This document shows, piece by piece, positions 9,943-19,254 of a stretch of 64,000 bases of DNA. A program made the translations under genes and the position numbers. The DNA comes from an uncultured Agrococcus sp. (GTDB lineage: Bacteria > Actinomycetota > Actinomycetes > Actinomycetales > Microbacteriaceae), in the NCBI RefSeq assembly GCF_945915485.1, contig NZ_CAMEFJ010000005.1:1-64000 (forward strand), in the 5' to 3' direction. How positions within the stretch are numbered: position 1 is the stretch's first letter; each line of letters opens with the position of its first letter. The notes below the pieces were generated by a model. The model was given only the letters and a program-made list of their open reading frames with translations, did no database searches and had not been told where the DNA came from.

Positions 9943-10649
9943 ACCGGCCGCTCGATTCGGCCATCGCTGAGGCGCACGATCCGGTCGCAGCGGGAGGCCA
10001 CCCGGTCGTCGTGCGTGACGATCACGAGCGCCCTGTTCTTCGCTCTGCCCAACTCCAGCAGCACGGTCAGCACGTCGTGGGCCGTGAGCGAATCGAGAGC
10101 GCCGGTGGGTTCATCCGCGAAGACGATGGACGGATCGGTCACGATCGCTCTCGCGATCGCGACACGGCTCGCCTGACCCCCGGAGAGCTGCCCGATCCGG
10201 CGATTGCCGAGACCCTGCAGTCCCAGATCGCGCAATGCTTCTTCCGCCGTTCGGTGAGCTTCACGTCGCTGCACACCCTGGAACAGCAGCGGCAGAACGA
10301 TGTTCTCCATCGCTGTCAGCTCGGGCAGCAGCAGACCCTGCTGGAAGACGAAGCCGAACCGTCGCAGACGCAGGGCGGAACGATCGTCATCGTGCATACC
10401 CGTGAGATCGACTGCCTCCGTGTCGGGTCCGGGCCGCATCAGGACACGCCCCTCTTCGGCCGCGAGCACACCCGCGAGAACGTGGAGCAGTGTCGATTTA
10501 CCGGAGCCGCTCGGCCCCATGATCGCGACGGCCTCGCCCCGATCCAGCGTCAGCCGCGCATCCGAGAGCGCGAGCGTAGTGCCGAATCGCCTGCTCACGC
10601 CGTCGGCGCGGAGCATCCAAGCCTGATCCGAGATCCCTGACTGATCCAT
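9939..10649 (-). CDS. ABC transporter ATP-binding protein
   Basis: Walker A GPSGSGKSTLL, signature LSGGQASRVAIARA, Walker B SIVFADEPTGALD. Confidence 0.95.
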   Translation of the reverse strand: MDQSGISDQAWMLRADGVSRRFGTTLALSDARLTLDRGEAVAIMGPSGSGKSTLLHVLAGVLAAEEGRVLMRPGPDTEAVDLTGMHDDDRSALRLRRFGFVFQQGLLLPELTAMENIVLPLLFQGVQRREAHRTAEEALRDLGLQGLGNRRIGQLSGGQASRVAIARAIVTDPSIVFADEPTGALDSLTAHDVLTVLLELGRAKNRALVIVTHDDRVASRCDRIVRLSDGRIERPV

Positions 10650-10795
10650 GTGCCGCCTTCCTTCGATGACGACGTTACGGATGCCGGTGACGCGGTCACT
10701 ACCAACCAGGGGTGGAATCTCGTACGGCACGCGGACGCCGAACGCGATGCTTCGCTAGCATGACTGCGACCGGATCGCTAGGCGAGGAGGGAATC

Positions 10796-12001
10796 GTGAC
10801 GACAGAGGGCCTGCGCGTGGAAGCCGACGACTTCCGGCGCCCCGCCCCTCGGCCGCTCGCTTGGCTTCGCCGTCATCCGACGGTGGTGGATGCGGGTGTC
10901 ACGGTCGTCGCCTGCGCACCGCACCTGATGGGTATGGTCTACCGGCACGGCGAAGTCGGCTGGTGGGGCTACCCCCTCATCGCCGTCACCGCCATTGCGC
11001 TGCTGCTGCGTCGGCGCCGACCCTTCGCGGTGCTCATGATCGTCGCCGTCGCGTGCGCGCTCAGCCCACTCGTGCAGCCGGGCTTCATATTCCCGATGCT
11101 GCCGTTCTCCTTCGCTCTTTTCACCGTCGCAACGCGTCAGACTGCGCCGCGCGCGGTTGCCGGCTACGCTGTGGCGGTGCTCGTCACCGTGCTCATGACG
11201 GTGCCGTATTCGCTGAACGGGCTCACGCCACCCCTCTTGTCGCTCACCGACCCGTTCTCGCTGCTTGCGCTCGCCGCCGGCATCGCGGTGAAGAGTCGCC
11301 GGGATCGCCGCGAGAGGCTGGCGGATACGGTGAACCGGCGAATCGATCACGCAGCCCTCGCCGAACGAAGCCGTATAGCCGCCGAGATGCACGACGTGGT
11401 CGCGCACTCGCTCACCGTCATCGTTTCGCTCGCCAACGGTGCCACCAGTTCCTGGCGGAAGCATCCTGAGCAGGCGGTAGCGGCGGTCGAACGAATCGGC
11501 GGTATCGGCCGCGACGCCCTCGACGAAATGCACCGTACACTCAGCCTGCTCCGCGACTCGGATGAGGAACTCGACGAGCAGCTCCACCGATCCGGCGGCA
11601 ACCTTCCCGCGCTCGACGAACTCGCCGCGCGCTTCGATGCTGCCGGGTTGCCCGTCGCGGTACATCGCTCGGGGCCGGATATTCCTGCCGATACCGCTCT
11701 CCGACAGGCCGTCTATCGGATCGTGCAGGAATCGCTCACCAACTCGCTCAGACACGCTACGAACCCGACCGGGGCGAGAGTGACGCTCGACACGGCCGAA
11801 GACACTATCGTCATCACGATCGAAGACGACGGCGAAGCGGTGAAGAAGCCGATCGCGCCCGGGTACGGGCTCGTCGGCATTCGCCAGCGAGCTGCCTCCC
11901 TCGGAGGACGTGCGGAGTCAGCCCCGCACGAAGGGGGCGGTTGGCGAGTCGTCGTCGAGCTCCCTGCGGGGGCGTGTCGTGGCGGTGCGAACGATGACTG
12001 A
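10796..12001 (+). CDS. sensor histidine kinase (HisKA_3 type)
   Basis: SRIAAEMHDVVAHSLTVIVSLANGA, VYRIVQESLTNSLRHATNPTGA, GYGLVGIRQRAASLGG; GTG start at 10796 after GGAGGG. Confidence 0.93.
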   Translation: MTTEGLRVEADDFRRPAPRPLAWLRRHPTVVDAGVTVVACAPHLMGMVYRHGEVGWWGYPLIAVTAIALLLRRRRPFAVLMIVAVACALSPLVQPGFIFPMLPFSFALFTVATRQTAPRAVAGYAVAVLVTVLMTVPYSLNGLTPPLLSLTDPFSLLALAAGIAVKSRRDRRERLADTVNRRIDHAALAERSRIAAEMHDVVAHSLTVIVSLANGATSSWRKHPEQAVAAVERIGGIGRDALDEMHRTLSLLRDSDEELDEQLHRSGGNLPALDELAARFDAAGLPVAVHRSGPDIPADTALRQAVYRIVQESLTNSLRHATNPTGARVTLDTAEDTIVITIEDDGEAVKKPIAPGYGLVGIRQRAASLGGRAESAPHEGGGWRVVVELPAGACRGGANDD

Positions 12002-12659
12002 GGCCGAGCGCGTGATTCGTGTGCTGCTCGTCGATGATCACGACCTGATCCGGACCGGGAACGCTCTCGTGCTGAGTGCGAGCGACGACATCGAAGTCGT
12101 GGGGGAGGCGGCAAGCGGCGAGATCGCCCTCCTGCAGGCCGCTCGCCTCGAGCCCGACGTCGTACTGATGGACGTGCGGATGCCCGGTATCGGCGGCATC
12201 GAAGCAACGCGCCGGATCACCGTGGCGAACCGCAGGACGAAAGTCATCGTGCTGACCACCTTCAATCTCGACGCGTACGCATACGGGAGCCTCGACGCGG
12301 GTGCCAGTGCGTTTCTGCTCAAGAGCGTGCAAGCCGACGAGCTGACCGATGCGATTCGAACGGTCGTCGCGGATGACGCCGTTCTGGATCCCGCCTCGAC
12401 GAGAAGACTGATCGAGGCGCACACTGGTGCCGCGGAAGGCGGTGCAGTGCATCCCCGATCGCTGCTGTCGCCTCGCGAATACGACGTGTTCGTCGGCGTG
12501 GCGAACGGGCTGTCGAACACGGAGATCTCCGAACGGCTCTTCCTCGCCGTGCCGACGATCAAGACGCACATCAACCGCATACTCTCGAAGCTCGGGGCGC
12601 GCGATCGCGTGCACCTGGTGATCCGCGCCTATCGGCACGGCATCGTCGCTCCGTCGTGA
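11994..12659 (+). CDS. NarL/LuxR-family response regulator
   Basis: VIRVLLVDDHDLIRTGNALVL receiver; LSPREYDVFVGVANGLSNTEISERLFLAVPTIKTHINRILSKLGARDR. Confidence 0.93.
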   Translation: MTEAERVIRVLLVDDHDLIRTGNALVLSASDDIEVVGEAASGEIALLQAARLEPDVVLMDVRMPGIGGIEATRRITVANRRTKVIVLTTFNLDAYAYGSLDAGASAFLLKSVQADELTDAIRTVVADDAVLDPASTRRLIEAHTGAAEGGAVHPRSLLSPREYDVFVGVANGLSNTEISERLFLAVPTIKTHINRILSKLGARDRVHLVIRAYRHGIVAPS

Positions 12660-12703
12660 GCAGTGCGTGCGGTCACGCGCGACCGACGCGCCGTTCCGAG
12701 CCT

Positions 12704-13603
12704 TTACTTGGTGCGCCGCAAGAACTTGACTGCGCCGGCGTTCGTGAGCACGACGCCCGAGATCACGATGGCTCCGCCGAACAGCTGCGCTACGGAGTAC
12801 TGCTGACCGGAGACGATCGTGAATACCGCAATGTAGACCGTGATCAGATTCATGAACACGCCCGCGGCGCTGGCCGGCAGCGTGACAAGCGCCCGATTCC
12901 AGAGCACGTACGACAACACTGACGGGAACACCGCGATAAACAACAGCGACCAGAGCCCGACCCGTGAGTCAGGCAGTGTCGGACCTCCCGAAGCAATGCT
13001 GATCGGTGCCAGCACCGCGATCGTGATCGCGGCTTGAACGGCCGTCGCGGTAATCGGCGGTACCTTCGGAGCCATTCTGCCCACGATCGTATAGGCGCTC
13101 CAGACCACGATCGCACCGATCATCAACAGCTCGCCCGTGCCGAAACCGGCCCCGAGTAGCCTTGCGGCGTCGCCATCGGTAAGGACGATGAGCACTCCGA
13201 TCAGTGCCAGCAGCACACCGCTGATTCCACGCCGGCCGAGACGCTCGCGGAGGAGAAGGGCTGCAGCGACAGCAATGAGCGCCGGGTTGAACGCATTGAT
13301 CAGTGAGGCGTTGAACGGTGTCGTGTGCTCCAACGCGGCGTAGAGCAACATGTTGTATCCGAGGAGCCCGAGCATGCTGCTCGCAATCAACCACGGCCAC
13401 GTCCTCAACACCATGCGCCAGTCGGGACGCTCGACAATCTGTGCGATGAGCGCCAGCGGCACAAGGGCGATGAGCCAACGCAGCAACACGAGACTGAGCG
13501 GATCCACCTGTGCAACGGCGATCGCTCCGAGCACGTAGTTGCCCGCCCAGAAGAGCGTTGCTCCAAGCAGCGAACCGATCGCGATGATCGAGTGACGCTG
13601 CAT
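12704..13603 (-). CDS. EamA/DMT family transporter
   Basis: Two EamA-like repeats, ~10 TM segments: LLGATLFWAGNYVLGAIAVAQVDPLSLVLLRWLIALVPL ... VLWNRALVTLPASAAGVFMNLITVYIAVFT; start set at M of MQRHSII. Confidence 0.9.
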   Translation of the reverse strand: MQRHSIIAIGSLLGATLFWAGNYVLGAIAVAQVDPLSLVLLRWLIALVPLALIAQIVERPDWRMVLRTWPWLIASSMLGLLGYNMLLYAALEHTTPFNASLINAFNPALIAVAAALLLRERLGRRGISGVLLALIGVLIVLTDGDAARLLGAGFGTGELLMIGAIVVWSAYTIVGRMAPKVPPITATAVQAAITIAVLAPISIASGGPTLPDSRVGLWSLLFIAVFPSVLSYVLWNRALVTLPASAAGVFMNLITVYIAVFTIVSGQQYSVAQLFGGAIVISGVVLTNAGAVKFLRRTK

Positions 13604-13714
13604 GCCGACCCTTTCACAAGCGCTCGGTCGTTGGATCCGGGGCTCGAACAGCCTATCCGGACAAATGCACTGTTGCACTGTTGCGATGAGCGCTCCGGCA
13701 GTAGCGTTGGGGGC

Positions 13715-14185
13715 ATGACTGACAACTACCCGCAGAACAGCCAGCCTGCGTACGCTCAGCCCGTTTACGACGTCCACGCCGGCTATGGCGGTCAAGACGG
13801 CTACGGCACGCCCCAAGAGCAGACGCCACGCGGCAAGGGCATGGGCATGACATCCCTGATCCTCGCGATAGCGGCACTCGTGATCGGCATGGTGCTGGCG
13901 ATCGTTTGGTCCGTCATCATGGCCGATTACGTTACTGCGGCCGCGACAGGAGCCATCGCCACGACCGATGCGATCCCGGAAGATGCGCTCGTGACCGCCG
14001 GCATCGTGCAGACCGGGTTCTTCCTGCCGTCGCTCATCGGCGTTGCCGCAATCGTATTCGGCATCATCGCAATGGTGAAGAAGAGCGGTCGCGGACTCGG
14101 GATATTCGGCCTGATCCTCGCGATCGTCGCACCACTGCTGTGCTTCATCACATCGATCGTCGTCGCGATGGTCGCTGCCGGCTAG
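13715..14185 (+). CDS. DUF4190-like small membrane protein with Tyr/Gln-rich N-terminus
   Basis: MTDNYPQNSQPAYAQPVYDVHAGYGGQDGYG followed by hydrophobic segments, KGMGMTSLILAIAALVIGMVLA. Confidence 0.65.
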   Translation: MTDNYPQNSQPAYAQPVYDVHAGYGGQDGYGTPQEQTPRGKGMGMTSLILAIAALVIGMVLAIVWSVIMADYVTAAATGAIATTDAIPEDALVTAGIVQTGFFLPSLIGVAAIVFGIIAMVKKSGRGLGIFGLILAIVAPLLCFITSIVVAMVAAG

Positions 14186-14219
14186 ACGCTCCGCTGCGCG
14201 AGCGGATCGGCAGCAGCTC

Positions 14220-15476
14220 CTAACGGAATCGAACTTTCGGTTTGGAGGGCGGCAGGAAGATGGCGCCAACGAGCATCGCGAGCAGAATCAGCCCGAGGAC
14301 CATGAACACGAGGCCGTTCCATCCCGCCCACTGAAAGAACAGCCCGCCGAGAAATCCGAACACACTGGAGCCCGCGTAGTACCAGAGATTGTAGAGCGCG
14401 GTCGATTGGGCGCGCCCCTGTCGAGGGTACGAACCGGCCCAGCCGGAGGCCACGGAGTGCGAGCCGAAGAATGCGGCCGTGAACACGATGAGGCCGAAGA
14501 CCACGACCCCGAGGTTGGGTACCAGCATCCATACGAGCCCCAGGCACGCGAGAAGATCGCAGCCGAGCTTCACGCCCTTGCGGCCGCGCATCCCCGCGAG
14601 TCTGCCCGCGAGGGGAGAGGAGATCGAGCCCGCGAGGTACGCGAGGAAGACCATGGAGGCGAGCCAGACGGGCAGCCCGAACGGTGCTTCCGTGAGGTGA
14701 TAGCCGAGGTAGTTGTAGATTGCGACGAAACCGCCCATCAACAGCATCGGCTGAATGTACAGGCCGATCAGCACCGGGTCGCGCATGTGGCGGAACGCAT
14801 TGCCGAAGGCAGACGAGATCGCCCTGCCGAGCCCGGCATCCCTTCCCGCTGGAAGAAATCCCTGCGGTGACGGGGTGAGCAGTACGAACATGAGCGCCGC
14901 GAAAACGGAGAGCCCGGATACCGCGAGGAAGCCGGACTGCCACGTGCCGGTCAATTCACCGAGCGGACCCGCGATGAGTCTGCCGGAGAGGCCGCCGATC
15001 GTGTTGCCGGCGATGAACGTACCCACCGCTGCCGCTGCGTCGAGTCGATGCACCTCTTCATTGAGGTAGGCGACGGCGACGGCCGGAACTCCGCCGAGCG
15101 CGAGCCCCTCGAGTACACGGACGGCGACGAGCAGTTCGAACGTCGGCATGAGGGTCACGAGGAAGCCGAGAATCGTTGCCGCGATCACTGCAATCGCTAT
15201 GACGCGCTTTCGTCCTATCCGATCGGCGACGATCGACCACGGCAGCACCGAGACCGCGACACCCAGTGTTCCCGCGGACACTGCGAGGGAAGACTCCGCG
15301 ATGGAGATATCGAAGGCTTCGACCAGTTGCGGCAGGACCGCCTGCGGGGCATACAACTGTGCGAAGGTTGCGACGCCGGCAAGGAACATCGTCAACTGGA
15401 TTCTGCGATACCTTCCTGTCCCGCGTCGATAGCCGATCCAGGTCGTACCCGTATCGGAGAATCCATGGGAGCCCAC
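14220..15476 (-). CDS. MFS transporter
   Basis: 12-TM pattern; LPWSIVADRIGRKRVIAIAVIAATILGF loop motif. Confidence 0.9.
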   Translation of the reverse strand: MGSHGFSDTGTTWIGYRRGTGRYRRIQLTMFLAGVATFAQLYAPQAVLPQLVEAFDISIAESSLAVSAGTLGVAVSVLPWSIVADRIGRKRVIAIAVIAATILGFLVTLMPTFELLVAVRVLEGLALGGVPAVAVAYLNEEVHRLDAAAAVGTFIAGNTIGGLSGRLIAGPLGELTGTWQSGFLAVSGLSVFAALMFVLLTPSPQGFLPAGRDAGLGRAISSAFGNAFRHMRDPVLIGLYIQPMLLMGGFVAIYNYLGYHLTEAPFGLPVWLASMVFLAYLAGSISSPLAGRLAGMRGRKGVKLGCDLLACLGLVWMLVPNLGVVVFGLIVFTAAFFGSHSVASGWAGSYPRQGRAQSTALYNLWYYAGSSVFGFLGGLFFQWAGWNGLVFMVLGLILLAMLVGAIFLPPSKPKVRFR

Positions 15477-15571
15477 CGCACCAGCCTAGCCGTCTGCATG
15501 CGTCATGCTCTCCTCAACGCCGTCCAGCAGCGTCAATCCGCTGAGAGAGCGGACCGTGAGAAACTTGGGGC

Positions 15572-16360
15572 GTGACAGCGATGAATTCCTCAAGGCAAGT
15601 CTGGGACCTCATGAGTACGGATGAGCGCACGCTTGCCGAATTCATGCTGAACGCCGACGGCCTGATCGGGGCGGCACGTGCTCACCAGCATCTGCGGGAC
15701 ACCGGCGCGAGTCTCAGTCAGGCAACGGTCTCCAGGATGCTTCTTCGACTCGATGAACTGGGTGTCACGGAGGCGGTGGGGCGTGGTGGCCGGAGGTTGA
15801 CCGAGACCGCCCGTCTCGTGCTCGTTCGAGCTTCGCAGCACCGCCGCAGGAATCAGCTGATCGACGATATTTTCGACGAGGCCGATCGTTCGGAACTTAT
15901 CGATCTCCTCTCACTGAGGAAGATCATCGAAGTCGAAGCGACGACGCTCGCATGTGACCGCTCCGACGACAGCGACCATCTCGCATTGCTGACGAACTTA
16001 GCCGCATACGACGACCACTCGTTGTGCGGCGGGGACTTCTCCAAGGACGCGATTGAGTTTCACGTGCTGCTCTGCAAAGCAACGCACAGCGCTCCGTACG
16101 CTTTGATCGCCGAAGCGCTGTACCCGGAGATGCACAGGCTCGAGCCTCTGATCGTGGCGGCGGCCCACAGAGCCGGCGAGCGCAGCCGTTCCAGCGCTGA
16201 GCACGCGGCAATCGTGCGGGCGATCATACGCGGGGATGCGGAGGAGAGCCGTCGACTGACCGCGGAGCACTTCGACACGATGATCCATTGGCTCGCGGCG
16301 CTGTCGGAATCTGAATTCGCCGCGCTGGTCATGCGGGCCGAGGAGGAGACTGAGCGATAA
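15572..16360 (+). CDS. Transcriptional regulator: N-terminal winged helix (NrpR-type-like) + FCD (GntR-type) ligand domain
   Basis: N-terminus GAARAHQHLRDTGASLSQATVSRMLLRLDELGVTEAVGRGGRRLTETAR; C-terminus resembles FCD (LRKIIEVEATTLA ... FHVLLCKATHSAPYALI ... EHAAIVRAIIRGDAEESRRLTAEHFDTM). Confidence 0.75.
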   Translation: MTAMNSSRQVWDLMSTDERTLAEFMLNADGLIGAARAHQHLRDTGASLSQATVSRMLLRLDELGVTEAVGRGGRRLTETARLVLVRASQHRRRNQLIDDIFDEADRSELIDLLSLRKIIEVEATTLACDRSDDSDHLALLTNLAAYDDHSLCGGDFSKDAIEFHVLLCKATHSAPYALIAEALYPEMHRLEPLIVAAAHRAGERSRSSAEHAAIVRAIIRGDAEESRRLTAEHFDTMIHWLAALSESEFAALVMRAEEETER

Positions 16361-16388
16361 GTCGCTTCATCATTTTTGAAACGCTGCT

Positions 16389-16404
16389 TCCTCACATTTG
16401 AGGA
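16389..16404. promoter_or_regulatory. Candidate operator upstream of the MHS transporter-amidohydrolase operon
   Basis: TCCTCA-CATT-TGAGGA, 6-bp perfect arms, between the FCD regulator gene and the transporter. Confidence 0.4.
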
Positions 16405-16476
16405 TGATGTGTTAGCGTGGTGCCACTTCAACGATGAATACCGACTCCGGCGGTATGCGGAGCGAAGCGAGGCACC

Positions 16477-17796
16477 ATGGCATCACGGCAAACTACATCC
16501 GATTCTCGACCTACTGGACATGAGCTGCGACGTGCGAGGAAGGCGGCAACGGGCGCGTTCGTAGGTACTTCACTCGAGTTCTACGATTTCTACATCTATG
16601 CCACGGCTTCGGCCCTGGTGTTCGGCACGGTCTTCTTTCCCGAGAACGAGAATCCGTTTATCGGAACCATGGCGGCGTTCGCGGTGTTCGGGGTTGGATT
16701 TTTCGCCCGTCCGCTCGGTGCCATCGTCATCGGCCATATCGGTGATCGGCAGGGGCGCAAGAAAGCGCTGATCATCTCGCTCATGGTCATGGGCATCGCA
16801 ACCTTCCTGATCGGTTTCATTCCCAGTTATGACCAGATCGGACTCTGGGCGCCGGGTGCGCTCGTCGTGCTGCGATTGATTCAGGGGTTTGCCATCGGGG
16901 GCGAGTGGGGCGGTGCCGCTCTGATTTCCACCGAGAGCGCACCGAAGGGAAGGGTCAACTTCTTCGGTTCCTTCACCCAGCTCGGTTCTCCGGCAGGAAC
17001 CGTGATGTCATCGGGCATGTTCGCGCTGGTCGGTCTGGGAGGACACGACATTCTGGAGGCATGGGCATGGCGCGTGCCGTTCTGGTTTGCGGGTGTGCTG
17101 GTGGTTGTCGGGCTCATTCTGCGGGTTCGGCTCGAGGAGTCACCGGTGTTCCAGAAGGCGGTCGGCGAGCAGCAGAAGCGGAAGCTTCCGTTCGTCGACG
17201 TATTCCGGAAGGAATGGAAGTCCGTACTCGCAGGAGTGTTGCTCGTCGCCCACGGAATCGGTGGCTTCTACGTGACGGGAACCCTGTTCTTGTCGTACGC
17301 GACACAGGGCGAGGGCCTCGAGAGCTCACCCTTGCTCATCGGGCAGACCATTGCTGCGGCCTCCAGCTTCATCACCTTCCCGATCGTTGCCGCAATGGCC
17401 GACAGAATCGGCGAGCGCAAGGTGCTGATCATTTCAGCGGTACTCGTGATCATCTTCGCGGCGCCGCACTTCTTCGTGGTGGCGACCGGCGATTACGTCC
17501 TGATCAGTCTGATGCTGGTCGTGACGCAGACGGCGGGCGCGGGCGCGTGGGTGTGCATCCCCGGCTTCCTCGGGCGGGCGTTCGCTCCCGAAACCCGGTA
17601 CACGGGTATTTCGCTCGCCTATCAGATCGCTTCGATTCTCTTCGGTGGCATTCTGCCCTCCGTCGGTGCTGCGATTCTCGCCGCGACGACAGGAGCCGTG
17701 CTCGGCCCGGTATTGATTCTTGTCGGCCTCGCCGTGCTGGTCATGATCGGCGCGGTGCTCGTACATCGAATCGTAAAGGAACGTGAAAACGCATGA
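16477..17796 (+). CDS. MHS-family MFS metabolite/H+ symporter
   Basis: GAFVGTSLEFYDFYIYATASALVFGTVFFP, FFARPLGAIVIGHIGDRQGRKKALIISLMVMGIATFLIG, LRLIQGFAIGGEWGGAALISTE. Confidence 0.93.
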   Translation: MASRQTTSDSRPTGHELRRARKAATGAFVGTSLEFYDFYIYATASALVFGTVFFPENENPFIGTMAAFAVFGVGFFARPLGAIVIGHIGDRQGRKKALIISLMVMGIATFLIGFIPSYDQIGLWAPGALVVLRLIQGFAIGGEWGGAALISTESAPKGRVNFFGSFTQLGSPAGTVMSSGMFALVGLGGHDILEAWAWRVPFWFAGVLVVVGLILRVRLEESPVFQKAVGEQQKRKLPFVDVFRKEWKSVLAGVLLVAHGIGGFYVTGTLFLSYATQGEGLESSPLLIGQTIAAASSFITFPIVAAMADRIGERKVLIISAVLVIIFAAPHFFVVATGDYVLISLMLVVTQTAGAGAWVCIPGFLGRAFAPETRYTGISLAYQIASILFGGILPSVGAAILAATTGAVLGPVLILVGLAVLVMIGAVLVHRIVKERENA

Positions 17797-19235
17797 ATTC
17801 CACTGTTGAATACACCGCTCCCTGGGTTATCGCCTTCCAGGATGGCGAACACCGCTTGCTGAGGAACGGATCGATTGTCGTCGAGGGAGATACCGTCGTG
17901 CACGTCGGCCGCCCCGGCGAGGTGCGTGCCGACAGGACGGAGCACACCAACAGCATCATCGCCCCCGGGTTTATCTCTATGCACACGCATATGCAGGAGT
18001 CTCCGGCAGACAAAGGCATTGCCGAGGACATGGAGAAGCGGCAGTTCTGGGGAACCAACCTCATCGAAATACTCCCGCCCAGGGCGAAGGCGCTCACCGT
18101 CGATGACATGCACGCGTGCACCAGAGTGTCGATCGCGGAGCACCTGCGCACGGGAGCCACGACCGTTATGCAGATGGGCGTCGAGAGCGACTATGTTGCG
18201 AAGAAGTGCGAAGAGATCGGCCTGCGTGCGTTCATCGGCGAGTCCTATCGATCCGGGGAGTGGTACACAGCAGACGGCAAGAACGTGGAGTATCGCTGGT
18301 TCGACGATGATGGTCGCGGCGCGTTCGAAAGTGCGTTGAACTTCGCGCTGCAGCACCGCAACGCGTCGGGTGATGCGCTGGTGACGGGATTCCTGAACCC
18401 GTCCCAGGTTGACACGTGTTCCGAGGAGCTGCTGAGGAGCACGCGCGCCGCAGCAGATGAGCACGACCTGCTGATGCAGATCCATGCCGCGCAGTCCTAT
18501 TCGGAATTCCACGAGATGACCCGACGCCATGGCAGAACGCCGATCGAGTGGCTCGACGACATCGGATTCCTGAGCGAGCGGACGCTGATCGGTCACGGAC
18601 TGTTCCTCACCGGCACCAGCTGGACGAATTTCCACGGTGATGATCTCGGGCTGCTCTCCCGCTCCGGCACGACAGTCGTCTACAACCCCTGGGTGTTCGC
18701 CCGCAACGGCATCGTCATGGAGTCCTACGACAGCTATCAGCGAGAAGGCGTTGATGTGTGCCTCGGAACGGACACTACGACGCAGTCGATGCTGCTGTCG
18801 ATGCGATGGGCCTCGATCATCACGAAGGTGTTCGAGCACCGTGCGGATGCTGGTGAAGCCAGAGATGTCTTTGACGCTGCAACCGTGCGCGCAGCGGATG
18901 TGTTGCGAAGGCCCGACCTCGGTCGTATCCAGAAGGGTGCGAAGGCGGACTTGGTGTTCTGGAAGACGGACACTCTCACGATGATGCCGAGCCGTGATCC
19001 CATCCGCACGATCGTCTACTACGCGGAGCACGACGACATCGACCGCGTGATGGTCGGAGGACGATTCTCGCTCGAGAACGACGTTGTGAGGGGTTTGGAC
19101 GAGATGGCCGACCGTCGAGCGCTGCAGGAAGCCGCCGAACGCATATGGGAGGGATGGCCGCAGCACGATTGGGCGAATCGCACCATGGATGAGCACGTGC
19201 CGCTCAGCTACCCGCTGTTCGAACAGCGCGGTTAG
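17793..19235 (+). CDS. Amidohydrolase superfamily (ATZ/TRZ/guanine-deaminase-like) metal-dependent hydrolase
   Basis: APGFISMHTHMQES (HxH), MQIHAAQSYSEF, LIGHGLFLTG, LGTDTTTQSML, QKGAKADLVFW; 4-bp overlap with transporter gene. Confidence 0.85.
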   Translation: MNSTVEYTAPWVIAFQDGEHRLLRNGSIVVEGDTVVHVGRPGEVRADRTEHTNSIIAPGFISMHTHMQESPADKGIAEDMEKRQFWGTNLIEILPPRAKALTVDDMHACTRVSIAEHLRTGATTVMQMGVESDYVAKKCEEIGLRAFIGESYRSGEWYTADGKNVEYRWFDDDGRGAFESALNFALQHRNASGDALVTGFLNPSQVDTCSEELLRSTRAAADEHDLLMQIHAAQSYSEFHEMTRRHGRTPIEWLDDIGFLSERTLIGHGLFLTGTSWTNFHGDDLGLLSRSGTTVVYNPWVFARNGIVMESYDSYQREGVDVCLGTDTTTQSMLLSMRWASIITKVFEHRADAGEARDVFDAATVRAADVLRRPDLGRIQKGAKADLVFWKTDTLTMMPSRDPIRTIVYYAEHDDIDRVMVGGRFSLENDVVRGLDEMADRRALQEAAERIWEGWPQHDWANRTMDEHVPLSYPLFEQRG

Positions 19236-19254
19236 AAGGGGATGCCGGCTTTTC

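Noticed and set aside
8233-10176. 647-aa plus-strand ORF rich in D/R/H/Q repeats
   Set aside because: Overlaps the BASS transporter in another frame and is antisense to the ABC permease; composition is an artefact of GC skew by codon position.
14189-14206. TCCGCT-GCGCG-AGCGGA stem between DUF4190 and MFS genes, sharing CCGCTGCGCGAGCG with 36061-36074
   Set aside because: Plausible weak terminator, but the shared 14-mer is low-complexity GC sequence and not convincing as a repeat family.
17622-19196. 524-aa minus-strand ORF opposite the amidohydrolase
   Set aside because: Antisense shadow; the plus-strand amidohydrolase is well supported.
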